Source: JAWWPY01 sp964412845 | Lineage (GTDB): Bacteria > Actinomycetota > Actinomycetes > Streptosporangiales > Streptosporangiaceae | NCBI GenBank assembly: GCA_964412845.1 | Contig: CAYPQM010000009.1 | Span: 4,477-68,476 of the forward strand | Reading direction: 5' to 3' | Length of the DNA: 64,000 nucleotides | In this document: positions 44,818 to 52,975 of the stretch, piece by piece | Numbering within the stretch: the first letter of the stretch is position 1 | Layout: each line of letters starts with the position of its first letter | Position numbers and translations under genes: made by a program | Notes under the pieces: model-generated | The model's input: only the letters and a program-made list of their open reading frames with translations | The model's database searches: none | What the model was told of the DNA's origin: nothing

Positions 44818-44850
44818 CCTACTATCTAGATAGGAATAATTGACATAGCG
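44818..44850 (+). promoter_or_regulatory. Conserved promoter/operator element, copy 2 (TTGACA at 44840)
   Basis: Same element as 40478-40510. It includes the perfect palindrome CTATCTAGATAG (44822-44833) and TTGACA (44840-44845), in an AT-rich patch. The small ORF at 44875 starts 35 bases after the TTGACA start, as expected if its ATG is the transcription start. It would drive the second tauD. Confidence 0.75.
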
Positions 44851-44874
44851 GCCCCGGCTTGGCACGCTCGGATT

Positions 44875-44907
44875 ATGACGTTCCGCGTGGAGAGGTTATC
44901 GCCATGA
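44875..44907 (+). CDS. Ten-codon leader ORF overlapping the second tauD
   Basis: ATG 44875 encodes MTFRVERLSP and ends in TGA (44905-44907), which overlaps the tauD start (ATG 44904). It contains no Cys. Position relative to the TTGACA matches the leader ORF of the first promoter, so it may be translated leaderless and coupled to tauD. It may equally be chance. Confidence 0.35.
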   Translation: MTFRVERLSP

Positions 44908-45836
44908 CCAGCACCGTCGCCGCGTCCGCCCGGATCAGCGTCACCCCGCTGGCCGGCCATATCGGAGCCGTGATCGCTGGCGTCGATGCCGGGCAGCCGC
45001 CGGGTGACGAAGCGGTGGCCCAGGTCCGCGAGGCACTGCTCGACCACAAGGTGGTCTTCCTGCGTGACCAGCACCTGGACTACCCGGCGCAAGTGGCCTT
45101 CGGCCAGCGCTTCGGCCCGCTCACGCTCGGCCATCCCACCCTGGCGTCCCCGCCTGAGCAGCCCTTCCTGGAGGAGATCGACTCGGCCCAGGGGGCACGG
45201 ACCAACTACTGGCATACCGATGTCACGTTCGTGGACCGCCCGCCCGCCTTCACCATGCTGCGGGCGGTCATCATCCCGCCGGTAGGCGGCGACACCATCT
45301 GGGCCAACACAGTCACCGCCTACGAGACCCTGCCGCCGGAACTGCGCCAGCTTGTGGATCACATCCGCATCGTGCACACCAACGCCGCCGACGACGCCGC
45401 CGTGGACCGGCGCCTCGACCGCACTGACCCGCAGCGCGCCGCCAGGCGCCGCGAGTTCGTGTCCACGGTCTATGAGACCGAGCATCCCGCCGTCCGGATC
45501 CACCCGGAGACGGGGGAGCGGTCCCTGGTGGTTGGCGGGTTCGCGCGCAGCGTGGCCGGATACGGCCCGCAGGCGTCCCGGGACCTGATCCGGATCCTGC
45601 AAGACCACATCACCAAGCCTGAGCACACCGTGCGCTGGAAATGGCGCGTTGGCGACCTCGCCATCTGGGACAACCGCGCCACCCAGCACTACGCCATTTT
45701 CGACTACGGAACCGAGCGCCGGCGCGGCGAGCGGGTCACGGTGGCCGGGCCGGTGCCGGTCGGAGTCGACGGCCGCAAGAGCGTCGCCCTCACCGGGGAG
45801 GCGGCGGCATATTACGCCGGGGCGCCCGCCGCGTGA
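44904..45836 (+). CDS. tauD: TauD-like Fe(II)/2-oxoglutarate dioxygenase, second copy
   Basis: 310 residues with the same ligands as the first copy: His104, Asp106 (WHTDVTF) and His262 (ATQHYAIFDY), plus Arg in RRRGERVTVAG. GAGAGG lies nine bases before the ATG. It differs in several blocks, mainly residues 157-180 (IVHTNAADDAAVDRR) and the N-terminus, which may alter substrate choice. Likely a tandem paralogue with its own promoter, allowing two sulfur substrates or a dose change. Confidence 0.93.
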   Translation: MTSTVAASARISVTPLAGHIGAVIAGVDAGQPPGDEAVAQVREALLDHKVVFLRDQHLDYPAQVAFGQRFGPLTLGHPTLASPPEQPFLEEIDSAQGARTNYWHTDVTFVDRPPAFTMLRAVIIPPVGGDTIWANTVTAYETLPPELRQLVDHIRIVHTNAADDAAVDRRLDRTDPQRAARRREFVSTVYETEHPAVRIHPETGERSLVVGGFARSVAGYGPQASRDLIRILQDHITKPEHTVRWKWRVGDLAIWDNRATQHYAIFDYGTERRRGERVTVAGPVPVGVDGRKSVALTGEAAAYYAGAPAA

Positions 45837-45848
45837 TTGGTGCTCAGG

Positions 45849-45924
45849 GCTGCGTTGATCTGGCCAGGACTGCGTTGATCTGGCCAGGGCTGCGTTGATG
45901 GCCAGGGCCGCGTTGATGGTCAGG
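45849..45924. repeat. 18-20-bp tandem repeat after the second tauD
   Basis: Two 20-bp units (GCTGCGTTGATCTGGCCAGG at 45849, one-base variant at 45869) and two 18-bp variants (45889, 45907) run to 45924. It fills the junction between the second tauD and the convergent oxidoreductase and overlaps the last five bases of the latter, including its stop codon. Confidence 0.85.
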
Positions 45925-46771
45925 GCAGCAGGGCGTCCAGGATCGAGGTGACGGTGCGCTCGTCGGCGGCCGCCGTCCCGTCCCGGGGGGACCGGCGGAA
46001 GATCTCGGCCGCCGCCTCATGAAAGCCGCCGGGCAGCCCGGCCGAGGCCATGCTCGCGGCGATCTCCTCCATCTCGCCCACCCAGCGCCACCCCTTGGCG
46101 GCGGCTGACTTCGCGGCCGCCTGCGACCGGCCGGCCAGCCCCGGCTGGGATTCCTGCCACTCAGCGAGCAAGGTTTCCTCGACCCCCGCCGTCCGGGCGA
46201 GTCCCCGCACGGCCAGGATCAGCGCGGCCGTGCCCTTGGTCCACCCGGCGTAGGCCATCTTCAGCGCGGACGCCGCCGCCGCGCCGCCGTCGATGACCCG
46301 GGCGTCCAGGGCGCTTCCAGCGAACAGATCCGCGACCTGGGCGGCGCGTGGTCCGGACAGGTACAGCCGGGTCCGCCCGGGCACCGACGGGGGAGATCCG
46401 ATGATTCCGCCGTCGACATAGCTCCCGCCGCCCGCCGCCACGATCCGGGCGACTTCCTGGGCGGTACCAGGCGAGATCGCATTCGCGTCGACGAACACAC
46501 CGCCGAAACCAGTTCCGGCGGTCCCGGCCACCGACCGGGCCACGTCCAGGGCAGCGTGCGGCGGGCAGACCGACACGATCAGGCCGGCCTGGCCGGCTAG
46601 CGCGCCGACCGTGCCAGCATCGCGCAGCCCGGCCGCCGCGGCCCGGGCCACGGTGCCGGGCCCGCGCCCGGCGGACGCCCAGAGCACCTGGTGCCCGGCC
46701 ATGACCAGGCAGCCGCCCACGGCAGCGCCCATCTCACCGGGGTGCAGCAGTCCGATCTGTGCCTGGCCCAT
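45920..46771 (-). CDS. NAD(P)-dependent oxidoreductase with 6PGDH-like fold
   Basis: 283 residues from the ATG at 46771 (GGCAGG upstream; the open frame to 46906 lacks support). The Rossmann start is IGLLHPGEMGAAVGGCLVMAG. VFVDANAISPGTAQEVARIV and YVDGGIIGSPP follow, and a C-terminal all-helical domain has LKMAYAGWTKGTAALILA, a pattern of the DUF1932-containing group. 3-Hydroxyisobutyrate dehydrogenase-like enzymes share this layout, but no substrate is evident. Convergent with the second tauD across a repeat. Confidence 0.85.
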   Translation of the reverse strand: MGQAQIGLLHPGEMGAAVGGCLVMAGHQVLWASAGRGPGTVARAAAAGLRDAGTVGALAGQAGLIVSVCPPHAALDVARSVAGTAGTGFGGVFVDANAISPGTAQEVARIVAAGGGSYVDGGIIGSPPSVPGRTRLYLSGPRAAQVADLFAGSALDARVIDGGAAAASALKMAYAGWTKGTAALILAVRGLARTAGVEETLLAEWQESQPGLAGRSQAAAKSAAAKGWRWVGEMEEIAASMASAGLPGGFHEAAAEIFRRSPRDGTAAADERTVTSILDALLP

Positions 46772-47028
46772 GATGGGTCTAGCCTGCCATGACTCGCCCC
46801 GCCCGGGCAGGGACAGGAGAAGGTCAACGGCAACCTCGCGCCCGCCGGCAGTGTGCTCGGCCGAGGCAGGGCCGGCCGCGGCCGGCCGATCTGGCCACCA
46901 CGTCATGCGCCAGGGGAGGGCCAGGCTCGGTAGGCTTCAATCATCGGGCCGAGAGGCCGTCATCATCCATGCCGTCACGCGTCCGGGTGCGCGGACCAGC
47001 GTCGGCGGCACTACGAGGAGACCGTGCA

Positions 47029-49716
47029 GTGCCGAAGCTCGTCTACGACTTCACCGAGGGCAACAAGGACCTGAAAGACCTGCTGGGCGGCAAGGGTGCC
47101 AACCTGGCTGAGATGACCAACCTCGGCCTGCCCGTGCCGCCCGGATTCGTGATCACCACCGACGCCTGCCGTGAGTACCTGAAACAGGGCGCTCCGCCTG
47201 CGGAGCTCGCTGATGAGGTCAGCGAGCACCTGCGGCAGCTTGAGGGGAAGATGGGCCGCCGCCTGGGCGACCCGGCGGACCCGCTGCTGGTCAGCGTCCG
47301 GTCCGGGGCCAAGTTCTCCATGCCCGGGATGATGGAGACCGTGCTGAACATCGGCCTGTCCGATGAGTCGGTGCAGGGCCTGGCCAAGCAGTCCGGCAGC
47401 GAGCGTTTCGCCTGGGACTCCTACCGTCGCCTGATCCAGATGTTCGGCAAGACCGTGCTGGGCATCGAGGGGGAGGCCTTCGAGCACGCGATCGACGAGG
47501 CGAAGCAGGCCAAGGGCACCCGTAACGACCTCGACCTCGACGCCAGCGACCTGCACGGGATCGTGGAAAGTTTCAAGGAGATCGTCCGCGAGCACGCGGG
47601 CCGCGACTTCCCGCAGGACCCGCGGGAGCAGATGGACCTCGCGGTGCTCGCCGTGTTCAGCTCGTGGAACGCCGACCGGGCCATCCTGTACCGGCGCCAG
47701 GAGCGGATTCCCACCGACCTCGGCACCGCGGTCAACGTGGTGGCCATGGTCTACGGCAACCTCGGCGCGGACTCGGGCACCGGGGTCGCGTTCACCCGCG
47801 ACCCGGGCAGCGGCCAGCAGGGCACCTACGGTGACTACCTGCAGAACGCGCAGGGTGAGGACGTGGTCGCGGGCATCCGCAACACGGTCCCGCTGCAGGA
47901 CCTGGAGAAGATCGACCCGGCGTCCTACCGCCAGCTGCTCGAGATCATGACCACCCTGGAGAACCACTACAAGGACCTGTGCGACATCGAGTTCACCATC
48001 GAGCGCGGCAAGCTCTGGATGCTGCAGACGCGGGTGGGCAAGCGTACCGCCGGGGCCGCGTTCCGCATCGCCACCCAGCTCGTGGACCAGGGCCTGATCG
48101 ACATGGACGAGGCGCTCACCCGGGTCACTGGTGAGCAGCTCGCCCGGCTGATGTTCCCGCGCTTCGACGTGGGCAAGGAGGCCAAGAAGCTCACCACGGG
48201 CATCAGCGCCTCGCCCGGTGCCGCCGTCGGCAAGGTGGTCTTCGATTCCGCCCGGGCGGTGGAACTCGCCGCCGCGGGCGAGGCCGTCATCCTGGTCCGG
48301 CGCGAGACCAACCCGGACGACCTGCACGGGATGATCGCGGCCCGGGGCATCTTGACCAGCCGCGGCGGTAAGACCAGCCACGCGGCGGTGGTCGCCCGCG
48401 GCATGGGCAAGACCTGCGTCTGCGGCGCCGAGGAGCTTGAGGTGGACGTCAAGGGCGGCCGGATCACCGCGCCCGGCGGCGTGGTCGTGTCCGAAGGCGA
48501 CGTGCTGTCGATCGACGGCACCAGCGGCGTGGTCTACCTCGGCGAGGTGCCGGTGGCGGCCTCGCCGGTGGTCGAGTACTTCGAGGGCGGCCTTGACCCG
48601 AAGGCCGACGAGCTTGTCCTGGCCGTGGACCGGCTGATGAAGCACGCCGACGAGCGGCGTCGCCTCGGCGTCTACGCCAACGCGGACACCGGCGACGACT
48701 GCTCGCGGGCGCGCCGGTTCGGCGCGGGCGGGGTGGGGCTGGTCCGGACCGAGCACATGTTCCTCGGTGAGCGCCGCCAGCTGGTCGAGCGGCTAATCCT
48801 GGCCGAGGACGGCGACAGCCGGCAGGCGGCGCTGGACGGGCTGCAGCCGTTGCAGCGCGGCGACTTCGTGGAGATCCTGCGGGCCATGGACGGCCTGCCG
48901 GTCACCATCCGGCTGATCGACCCGCCGCTGCACGAGTTCCTGCCTGATTTCACCGAATTGTCGGTCCAGGTGGCACTGGCCGGTGATAACGCCACGGAGC
49001 AGGACAAGAAGCTGCTCGGCGCGGTACGCCGGCTGCATGAGCAGAACCCGATGCTGGGCCTGCGCGGGGTCCGGCTCGGCCTGGTCATCCCCGGGCTGTT
49101 CGCCATGCAGGTCCGGGCGATCGCGGAGGCGGCGGCGGAGCTGAAGAAGGCGGGCGGCAACCCGCGGCCGGAGATCATGATCCCGCTGACCGCGGCGGTC
49201 CAGGAGATGGAGATCATCCGCGAGGAGACCGCGAAGGTACTCGCGGCGGTCGAGGAAGAGACCGGCACGCACGTGCACACGATGATCGGGACGATGATCG
49301 AGGTGCCCCGCGCCGCGATGATCGCCGGTGAGATCGCGCGCAGCGCCGAGTTCTTCTCGTTCGGCACGAACGACCTGACCCAGATGGGCTGGGGTTTCTC
49401 CCGCGACGACGTGGAAGGCGCGTTCTTCAGCCGCTACATCGAGCTGGGCATCTTCGGGGTTTCCCCGTTCGAGACGATCGACCCTGACGGCGTGGGCCGG
49501 ATGATCCGGATCGCCTCGGAAGAGGGCCGGGCCGCGCGGCCGGACCTGGAACTCGGCGTCTGCGGCGAGCACGGCGGCGATCCCGACTCGGTGCATTTCT
49601 TCCACGAGGTCGGCCTCGACTACGTGTCCTGCTCGCCGTTCCGGGTGCCCGTCGCCCGGCTGGAGGCTGGCCGGGCCGTGGTCCTCGAGTCCTCAGGTGG
49701 CAGCGACAGCAGGTGA
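47029..49716 (+). CDS. ppdK: Pyruvate, phosphate dikinase
   Basis: Interconverts pyruvate, ATP and Pi with PEP, AMP and PPi. 895 residues from the GTG at 47029 (GAGGAG ten bases upstream). The N-terminal ATP-grasp part starts VYDFTEGNKDLKDLLGGKGANLAEM; the phosphohistidine domain has TSRGGKTSHAAVVARGMGK (phospho-His in SHAA); the PEP/pyruvate domain has RTEHMF, SFGTNDLTQMGWGFSRDD and GVCGEHGGDP with the catalytic Cys. It may support gluconeogenesis from glyoxylate-derived C4 acids. Its stop overlaps the dgt start by four bases. Confidence 0.97.
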   Translation: MPKLVYDFTEGNKDLKDLLGGKGANLAEMTNLGLPVPPGFVITTDACREYLKQGAPPAELADEVSEHLRQLEGKMGRRLGDPADPLLVSVRSGAKFSMPGMMETVLNIGLSDESVQGLAKQSGSERFAWDSYRRLIQMFGKTVLGIEGEAFEHAIDEAKQAKGTRNDLDLDASDLHGIVESFKEIVREHAGRDFPQDPREQMDLAVLAVFSSWNADRAILYRRQERIPTDLGTAVNVVAMVYGNLGADSGTGVAFTRDPGSGQQGTYGDYLQNAQGEDVVAGIRNTVPLQDLEKIDPASYRQLLEIMTTLENHYKDLCDIEFTIERGKLWMLQTRVGKRTAGAAFRIATQLVDQGLIDMDEALTRVTGEQLARLMFPRFDVGKEAKKLTTGISASPGAAVGKVVFDSARAVELAAAGEAVILVRRETNPDDLHGMIAARGILTSRGGKTSHAAVVARGMGKTCVCGAEELEVDVKGGRITAPGGVVVSEGDVLSIDGTSGVVYLGEVPVAASPVVEYFEGGLDPKADELVLAVDRLMKHADERRRLGVYANADTGDDCSRARRFGAGGVGLVRTEHMFLGERRQLVERLILAEDGDSRQAALDGLQPLQRGDFVEILRAMDGLPVTIRLIDPPLHEFLPDFTELSVQVALAGDNATEQDKKLLGAVRRLHEQNPMLGLRGVRLGLVIPGLFAMQVRAIAEAAAELKKAGGNPRPEIMIPLTAAVQEMEIIREETAKVLAAVEEETGTHVHTMIGTMIEVPRAAMIAGEIARSAEFFSFGTNDLTQMGWGFSRDDVEGAFFSRYIELGIFGVSPFETIDPDGVGRMIRIASEEGRAARPDLELGVCGEHGGDPDSVHFFHEVGLDYVSCSPFRVPVARLEAGRAVVLESSGGSDSR

Positions 49717-50945
49717 CGGCAGGCACCAACTACGACGCCCACGCCACGGCCCGCTGGGCGGCTGAGCCGCCCAAGCGGGCCCACCCGCCCGGGACGATCC
49801 GGCGCGGGCCGTTCGAGCGGGACCGGGCCCGGGTCCTGCACACCTCCGCGCTGCGCAGGCTCGCCGCTAAGACGCAGGTCGTGGAAGTGGGCGCGGGAGA
49901 CTTCCCGCGGACCCGGCTCACCCACTCGCTCGAATGCGCGCAGATCGGGCGGGAACTCGGCGCGGCGCTGGGCTGCGATCCCGATCTGGTTGATGCGGCC
50001 TGCCTGGCACATGATCTTGGGCACCCTCCGTTTGGTCATAATGGGGAGTCAGCGCTGGCCGACCTGGCCGCTGGGTGCGGCGGGTTCGAGGGCAACGCGC
50101 AGAGCCTGCGGCTGCTCACCCGGCTGGAGGCGAAGGTGCCCGGGGCTGGCCTCAACCTGACCCGGGCCACCCTGGACGCGACGCTGAAGTACCCGTGGCC
50201 GGGCCACGGTGAAGGCAAGTACGGCGCGTACGGCGATGACGCCGAGGTGTTCGGCTGGATCAGGCAGGGCGCGCCCGCCGACCGGCCCTGCCTGGAGGCC
50301 CAGGTCATGGACTGGGCGGACGATGTCGCCTATTCGGTCCATGATCTGGAGGATGGCCTGCACGCAGGCTTGATCACGCTGCCGGCCCTGCACGATCCAG
50401 CCGAACGGAAAGCTGTGGCCCAGCTCAGCGCCGACCAGTACTGCGCCCCAGGGTCGGTCACTGAGGGTGATCTGGTCGGGGTGTTCGACGACCTGCTCGC
50501 GGTGCCCTGCTGGCCAGCGGAGTTCGATCGCGGCCCGCAATCCCTGGCCGCGCTGAAGAACCTGACCAGTGAGCTCATCGGCCGGTTCTGCGGCGCGGCC
50601 CAGGAGGCCACCATGGCCGCGCACGGCTACCCGCTGACCAGGTATGCCGCCGATCTGGTGGTACCACGCCAGCAGCGGCTGGAGTGCGCGCTGCTCAAGG
50701 GGGTAACCGCGTATTACGTGATGAGCCGGGCCGGCGCGGCGGCCACGCAGGCCCGGGAGCGGGACATCCTCACCGAGCTGGCCGCCGCCATCCGGCTGGG
50801 TGCGCCCGGCACGCTTGACCCGGCGCTGCGGCCCGCCTACACCGCGGCCGGGTCGGATGCCACCCGGCTGCGCGTCATTGTCGACCAGGTCGCCTCGCTC
50901 ACGGATACTTCCGCTATCGCCTGGCACGGCCGCCTGTGCCGGTAA
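49713..50945 (+). CDS. dgt: Deoxyguanosinetriphosphate triphosphohydrolase-like protein
   Basis: HD-domain dNTP triphosphohydrolase that trims the dNTP pool. 410 residues. The HD metal site is formed by His71 (RLTHSLECAQIGREL) and His100-Asp101 (AHDLGHPPFGHNGE), then WADDVAYSVHDLEDG. It starts at a GTG overlapping ppdK by four bases. In many actinomycetes dgt lies next to dnaG; here about 10 kb separates them. Confidence 0.95.
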   Translation: MTAGTNYDAHATARWAAEPPKRAHPPGTIRRGPFERDRARVLHTSALRRLAAKTQVVEVGAGDFPRTRLTHSLECAQIGRELGAALGCDPDLVDAACLAHDLGHPPFGHNGESALADLAAGCGGFEGNAQSLRLLTRLEAKVPGAGLNLTRATLDATLKYPWPGHGEGKYGAYGDDAEVFGWIRQGAPADRPCLEAQVMDWADDVAYSVHDLEDGLHAGLITLPALHDPAERKAVAQLSADQYCAPGSVTEGDLVGVFDDLLAVPCWPAEFDRGPQSLAALKNLTSELIGRFCGAAQEATMAAHGYPLTRYAADLVVPRQQRLECALLKGVTAYYVMSRAGAAATQARERDILTELAAAIRLGAPGTLDPALRPAYTAAGSDATRLRVIVDQVASLTDTSAIAWHGRLCR

Positions 50946-50975
50946 CCTGCCGCACCATCTACGAAGGAGTACCTG

Positions 50976-52202
50976 ATGCCCGATGGACCTGCCTATGTGA
51001 TCGTCGGTGCGAGCCTGGCTGGCGCTAAGGCGGCAGAAACCCTCCGTGAGGAGGGGTTCGACGGCACCGTCGTGCTGATCGGCGAGGAAACGGAGCGCCC
51101 GTACGAGCGCCCGCCGCTGTCCAAGGGCTACCTGCTCGGCAAGGCGGCGAAGTCGTCGATCTACGTCCATGAGGACGCCTGGTACGCCGCGCGCGGCATC
51201 AATCTCCTGCTCGGCACGGCCGTCACCGCCATCGACCGGTCGGGCGGCCGGGTGGAGCTGGCTGACGGCTCGGCGATCGGTTACGACCGGCTGCTGCTGA
51301 CCACCGGCGCCTCGCCGCGCCGGCTGGATGTGCCGGGCGGTGATCTGGGCGGGGTGCGGTACCTGCGGACGGCGGGCGACTCGGAACGGCTGGGCGCCGC
51401 GCTGGCCGACGCCGGCCGGGTGGTCATCGTGGGGGCCGGCTGGATCGGCCTGGAAGTGGCGGCCGCCGCCCGTGAGCAGGGCTGCGACGTGACGGTGGTC
51501 GAGCCTGAGCCCGGTGTGCTGCTCCGCTCGCTCGGCCCCGAGGTGGCCGGGACGTTCGAGGAGCTGCATCGCGTGCATGGCGTGACGTTCCGTTTCGGCG
51601 AGGGCGTCACCGAGTTGCGCGGCGCCGCCGGGCGGGTCACCGCCGCGATCACCTCAGCGGGCGCTGAGCTGCCCGCCGACCTGGTCGTGGTCGGCATCGG
51701 CGCGGTGCCGAACACCGCCCTGGCCTCGGTAGCCGGGCTGGAGGTCAGCAACGGGATCATCGTGGACGCGGCGCTGCGCACCTCCGACCCGGCCATCTGG
51801 GCGGCCGGCGACGTGGCCAACGCATTCAACCCGCTGCTGGGCCGCCGGATCCGGGTCGAGCACTGGGCCAACGCGCTGAACGGGGGCCCGGCCGCCGCCC
51901 GGTCCATGCTCGGCCAGGAGGTCTCCTACGACCGGGTGCCGTACTTCTTCAGCGACCAGTACGAGCTGGGCATGGAGACCTGCGGGCTGCCCGAGCCCGG
52001 CCGCTACGACCAGGTCGTCTACCGCGGCGACCGGGAGGGCCTGGAGTTCATCGCGTTCTGGCTGGCCGACGGGGCCGTAGTGGCCGGGATGAACGTCAAC
52101 GTCTGGGATGTGACCGATGACATCCAGGCGCTGATCCGCTCGGGCCAGGCGGTGGACGTCGCGCGGCTCACCGATCCGGACGTGCCGCTCGCCGACCTGT
52201 GA
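50976..52202 (+). CDS. Ferredoxin reductase-like FAD/NAD(P) oxidoreductase
   Basis: 408 residues. First dinucleotide fold: YVIVGASLAGAKAAETLREEG; then EERPYERPPLSKGYLLG-type motif (here ERPYERPPLSKGYLLG); second fold: VVIVGAGWIGLEVAAAAREQG; FAD motif near AAGDVANAF; a C-terminal reductase domain follows HWANALNGG. This group feeds electrons to ferredoxins of P450s or Rieske oxygenases. No such partner lies nearby. The ATG at 50976 has GAAGGAG upstream. It ends 17 bp before the converging truncated ROK gene. Confidence 0.93.
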   Translation: MPDGPAYVIVGASLAGAKAAETLREEGFDGTVVLIGEETERPYERPPLSKGYLLGKAAKSSIYVHEDAWYAARGINLLLGTAVTAIDRSGGRVELADGSAIGYDRLLLTTGASPRRLDVPGGDLGGVRYLRTAGDSERLGAALADAGRVVIVGAGWIGLEVAAAAREQGCDVTVVEPEPGVLLRSLGPEVAGTFEELHRVHGVTFRFGEGVTELRGAAGRVTAAITSAGAELPADLVVVGIGAVPNTALASVAGLEVSNGIIVDAALRTSDPAIWAAGDVANAFNPLLGRRIRVEHWANALNGGPAAARSMLGQEVSYDRVPYFFSDQYELGMETCGLPEPGRYDQVVYRGDREGLEFIAFWLADGAVVAGMNVNVWDVTDDIQALIRSGQAVDVARLTDPDVPLADL

Positions 52203-52219
52203 GCTTGCTCGCCGGCGCG

Positions 52220-52759
52220 TCAGCCTGGCCGGCCGCCGCAGCGGACGGCCAGGGTGACAGAGATGGTGAGCACCTGGGTGACGGGGAGCGCGGCCTGGTC
52301 GAGCAGGTCGCGGGCGAGCCACCCCGCGGTGTCCAGCACGTCATCAGCATGGTGCTGGGTGTCGGCCTTTCCGTGGGCTTCGGCGATCACTCGCCCGGAC
52401 GTGCTCGCGAGAGTGACCCTGACCTGCGTGGGCCCGGCATCGATGCCGGGCCGGTGATCCCCCGGCGACGCCGGGGCGAGCCGCGGGGCCGGCCGGCCAC
52501 GCGGCCGCGGGCGCGCGGCGGGCACCTCGTGTTCCACGATCAGGCCATCCGCGAGCAGCATCGTGGCCGCCTGGGCTACCGCGCTGCGCGACAGCCCGGT
52601 CAGGCGGCTCAAGTCGCTGCGGGTGACGCTGCCCAGCTCGCGGACCAGCTCAAGTAATTGAGCGCAGGTCCGCTGGCGCCGTGCTGAGACACCCAGCCGG
52701 CCCGTCATCGCGCCGGTCCCGTAGACCATGGTCCCGATCCTAACGGCGAATTCGGCCAT
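52220..52759 (-). pseudogene. Truncated ROK-family transcriptional regulator
   Basis: 179 residues against about 380-400 for full ROK repressors. The N-terminal winged helix is intact (LLELVRELGSVTRSDLSRLTGLSRSAVAQAATMLLADGLI) with an Arg/Pro-rich linker. The ROK domain starts well (GIDAGPTQVRVTLASTSGRVI) but breaks off after VLTISVTLAV. The GVPG segment, the C-terminal lobe and the CxCG zinc motif are missing, so sugar sensing is lost. It ends just before the reductase gene, suggesting a deletion there. DNA binding could remain. It faces the GH3 gene that it probably regulated. Confidence 0.75.
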
Positions 52760-52760
52760 T

Positions 52761-52786
52761 GAAAGGATTAATTGTTTGTTCCTTTC
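52761..52786. promoter_or_regulatory. Inverted repeat, candidate ROK operator
   Basis: GAAAGGA (52761-52767), 12 AT-rich bases, TCCTTTC (52780-52786): perfect arms with a 26-bp span, just upstream of the ROK start and 190 bp before the GH3 gene. The size and AT-rich centre fit the operator of a dimeric ROK repressor. Assignment is by position. Confidence 0.5.
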
Positions 52787-52975
52787 GTGACCGCGGGGGC
52801 CGGTTTACGATCCGGGACACGATCCATTCCGCTCGCTGGCCAGGTGCTGAAATCCAGCATCGCGCCGCATCCCTGGCCGGGCTGAATCACCGGCCTTCGG
52901 CCTGGTTAGCCAGGCGTCCGTCTCCTCGCTTGCGTGTCCCCGCTGCGGATATCCGCCCACGGAGAGGATCATCAC

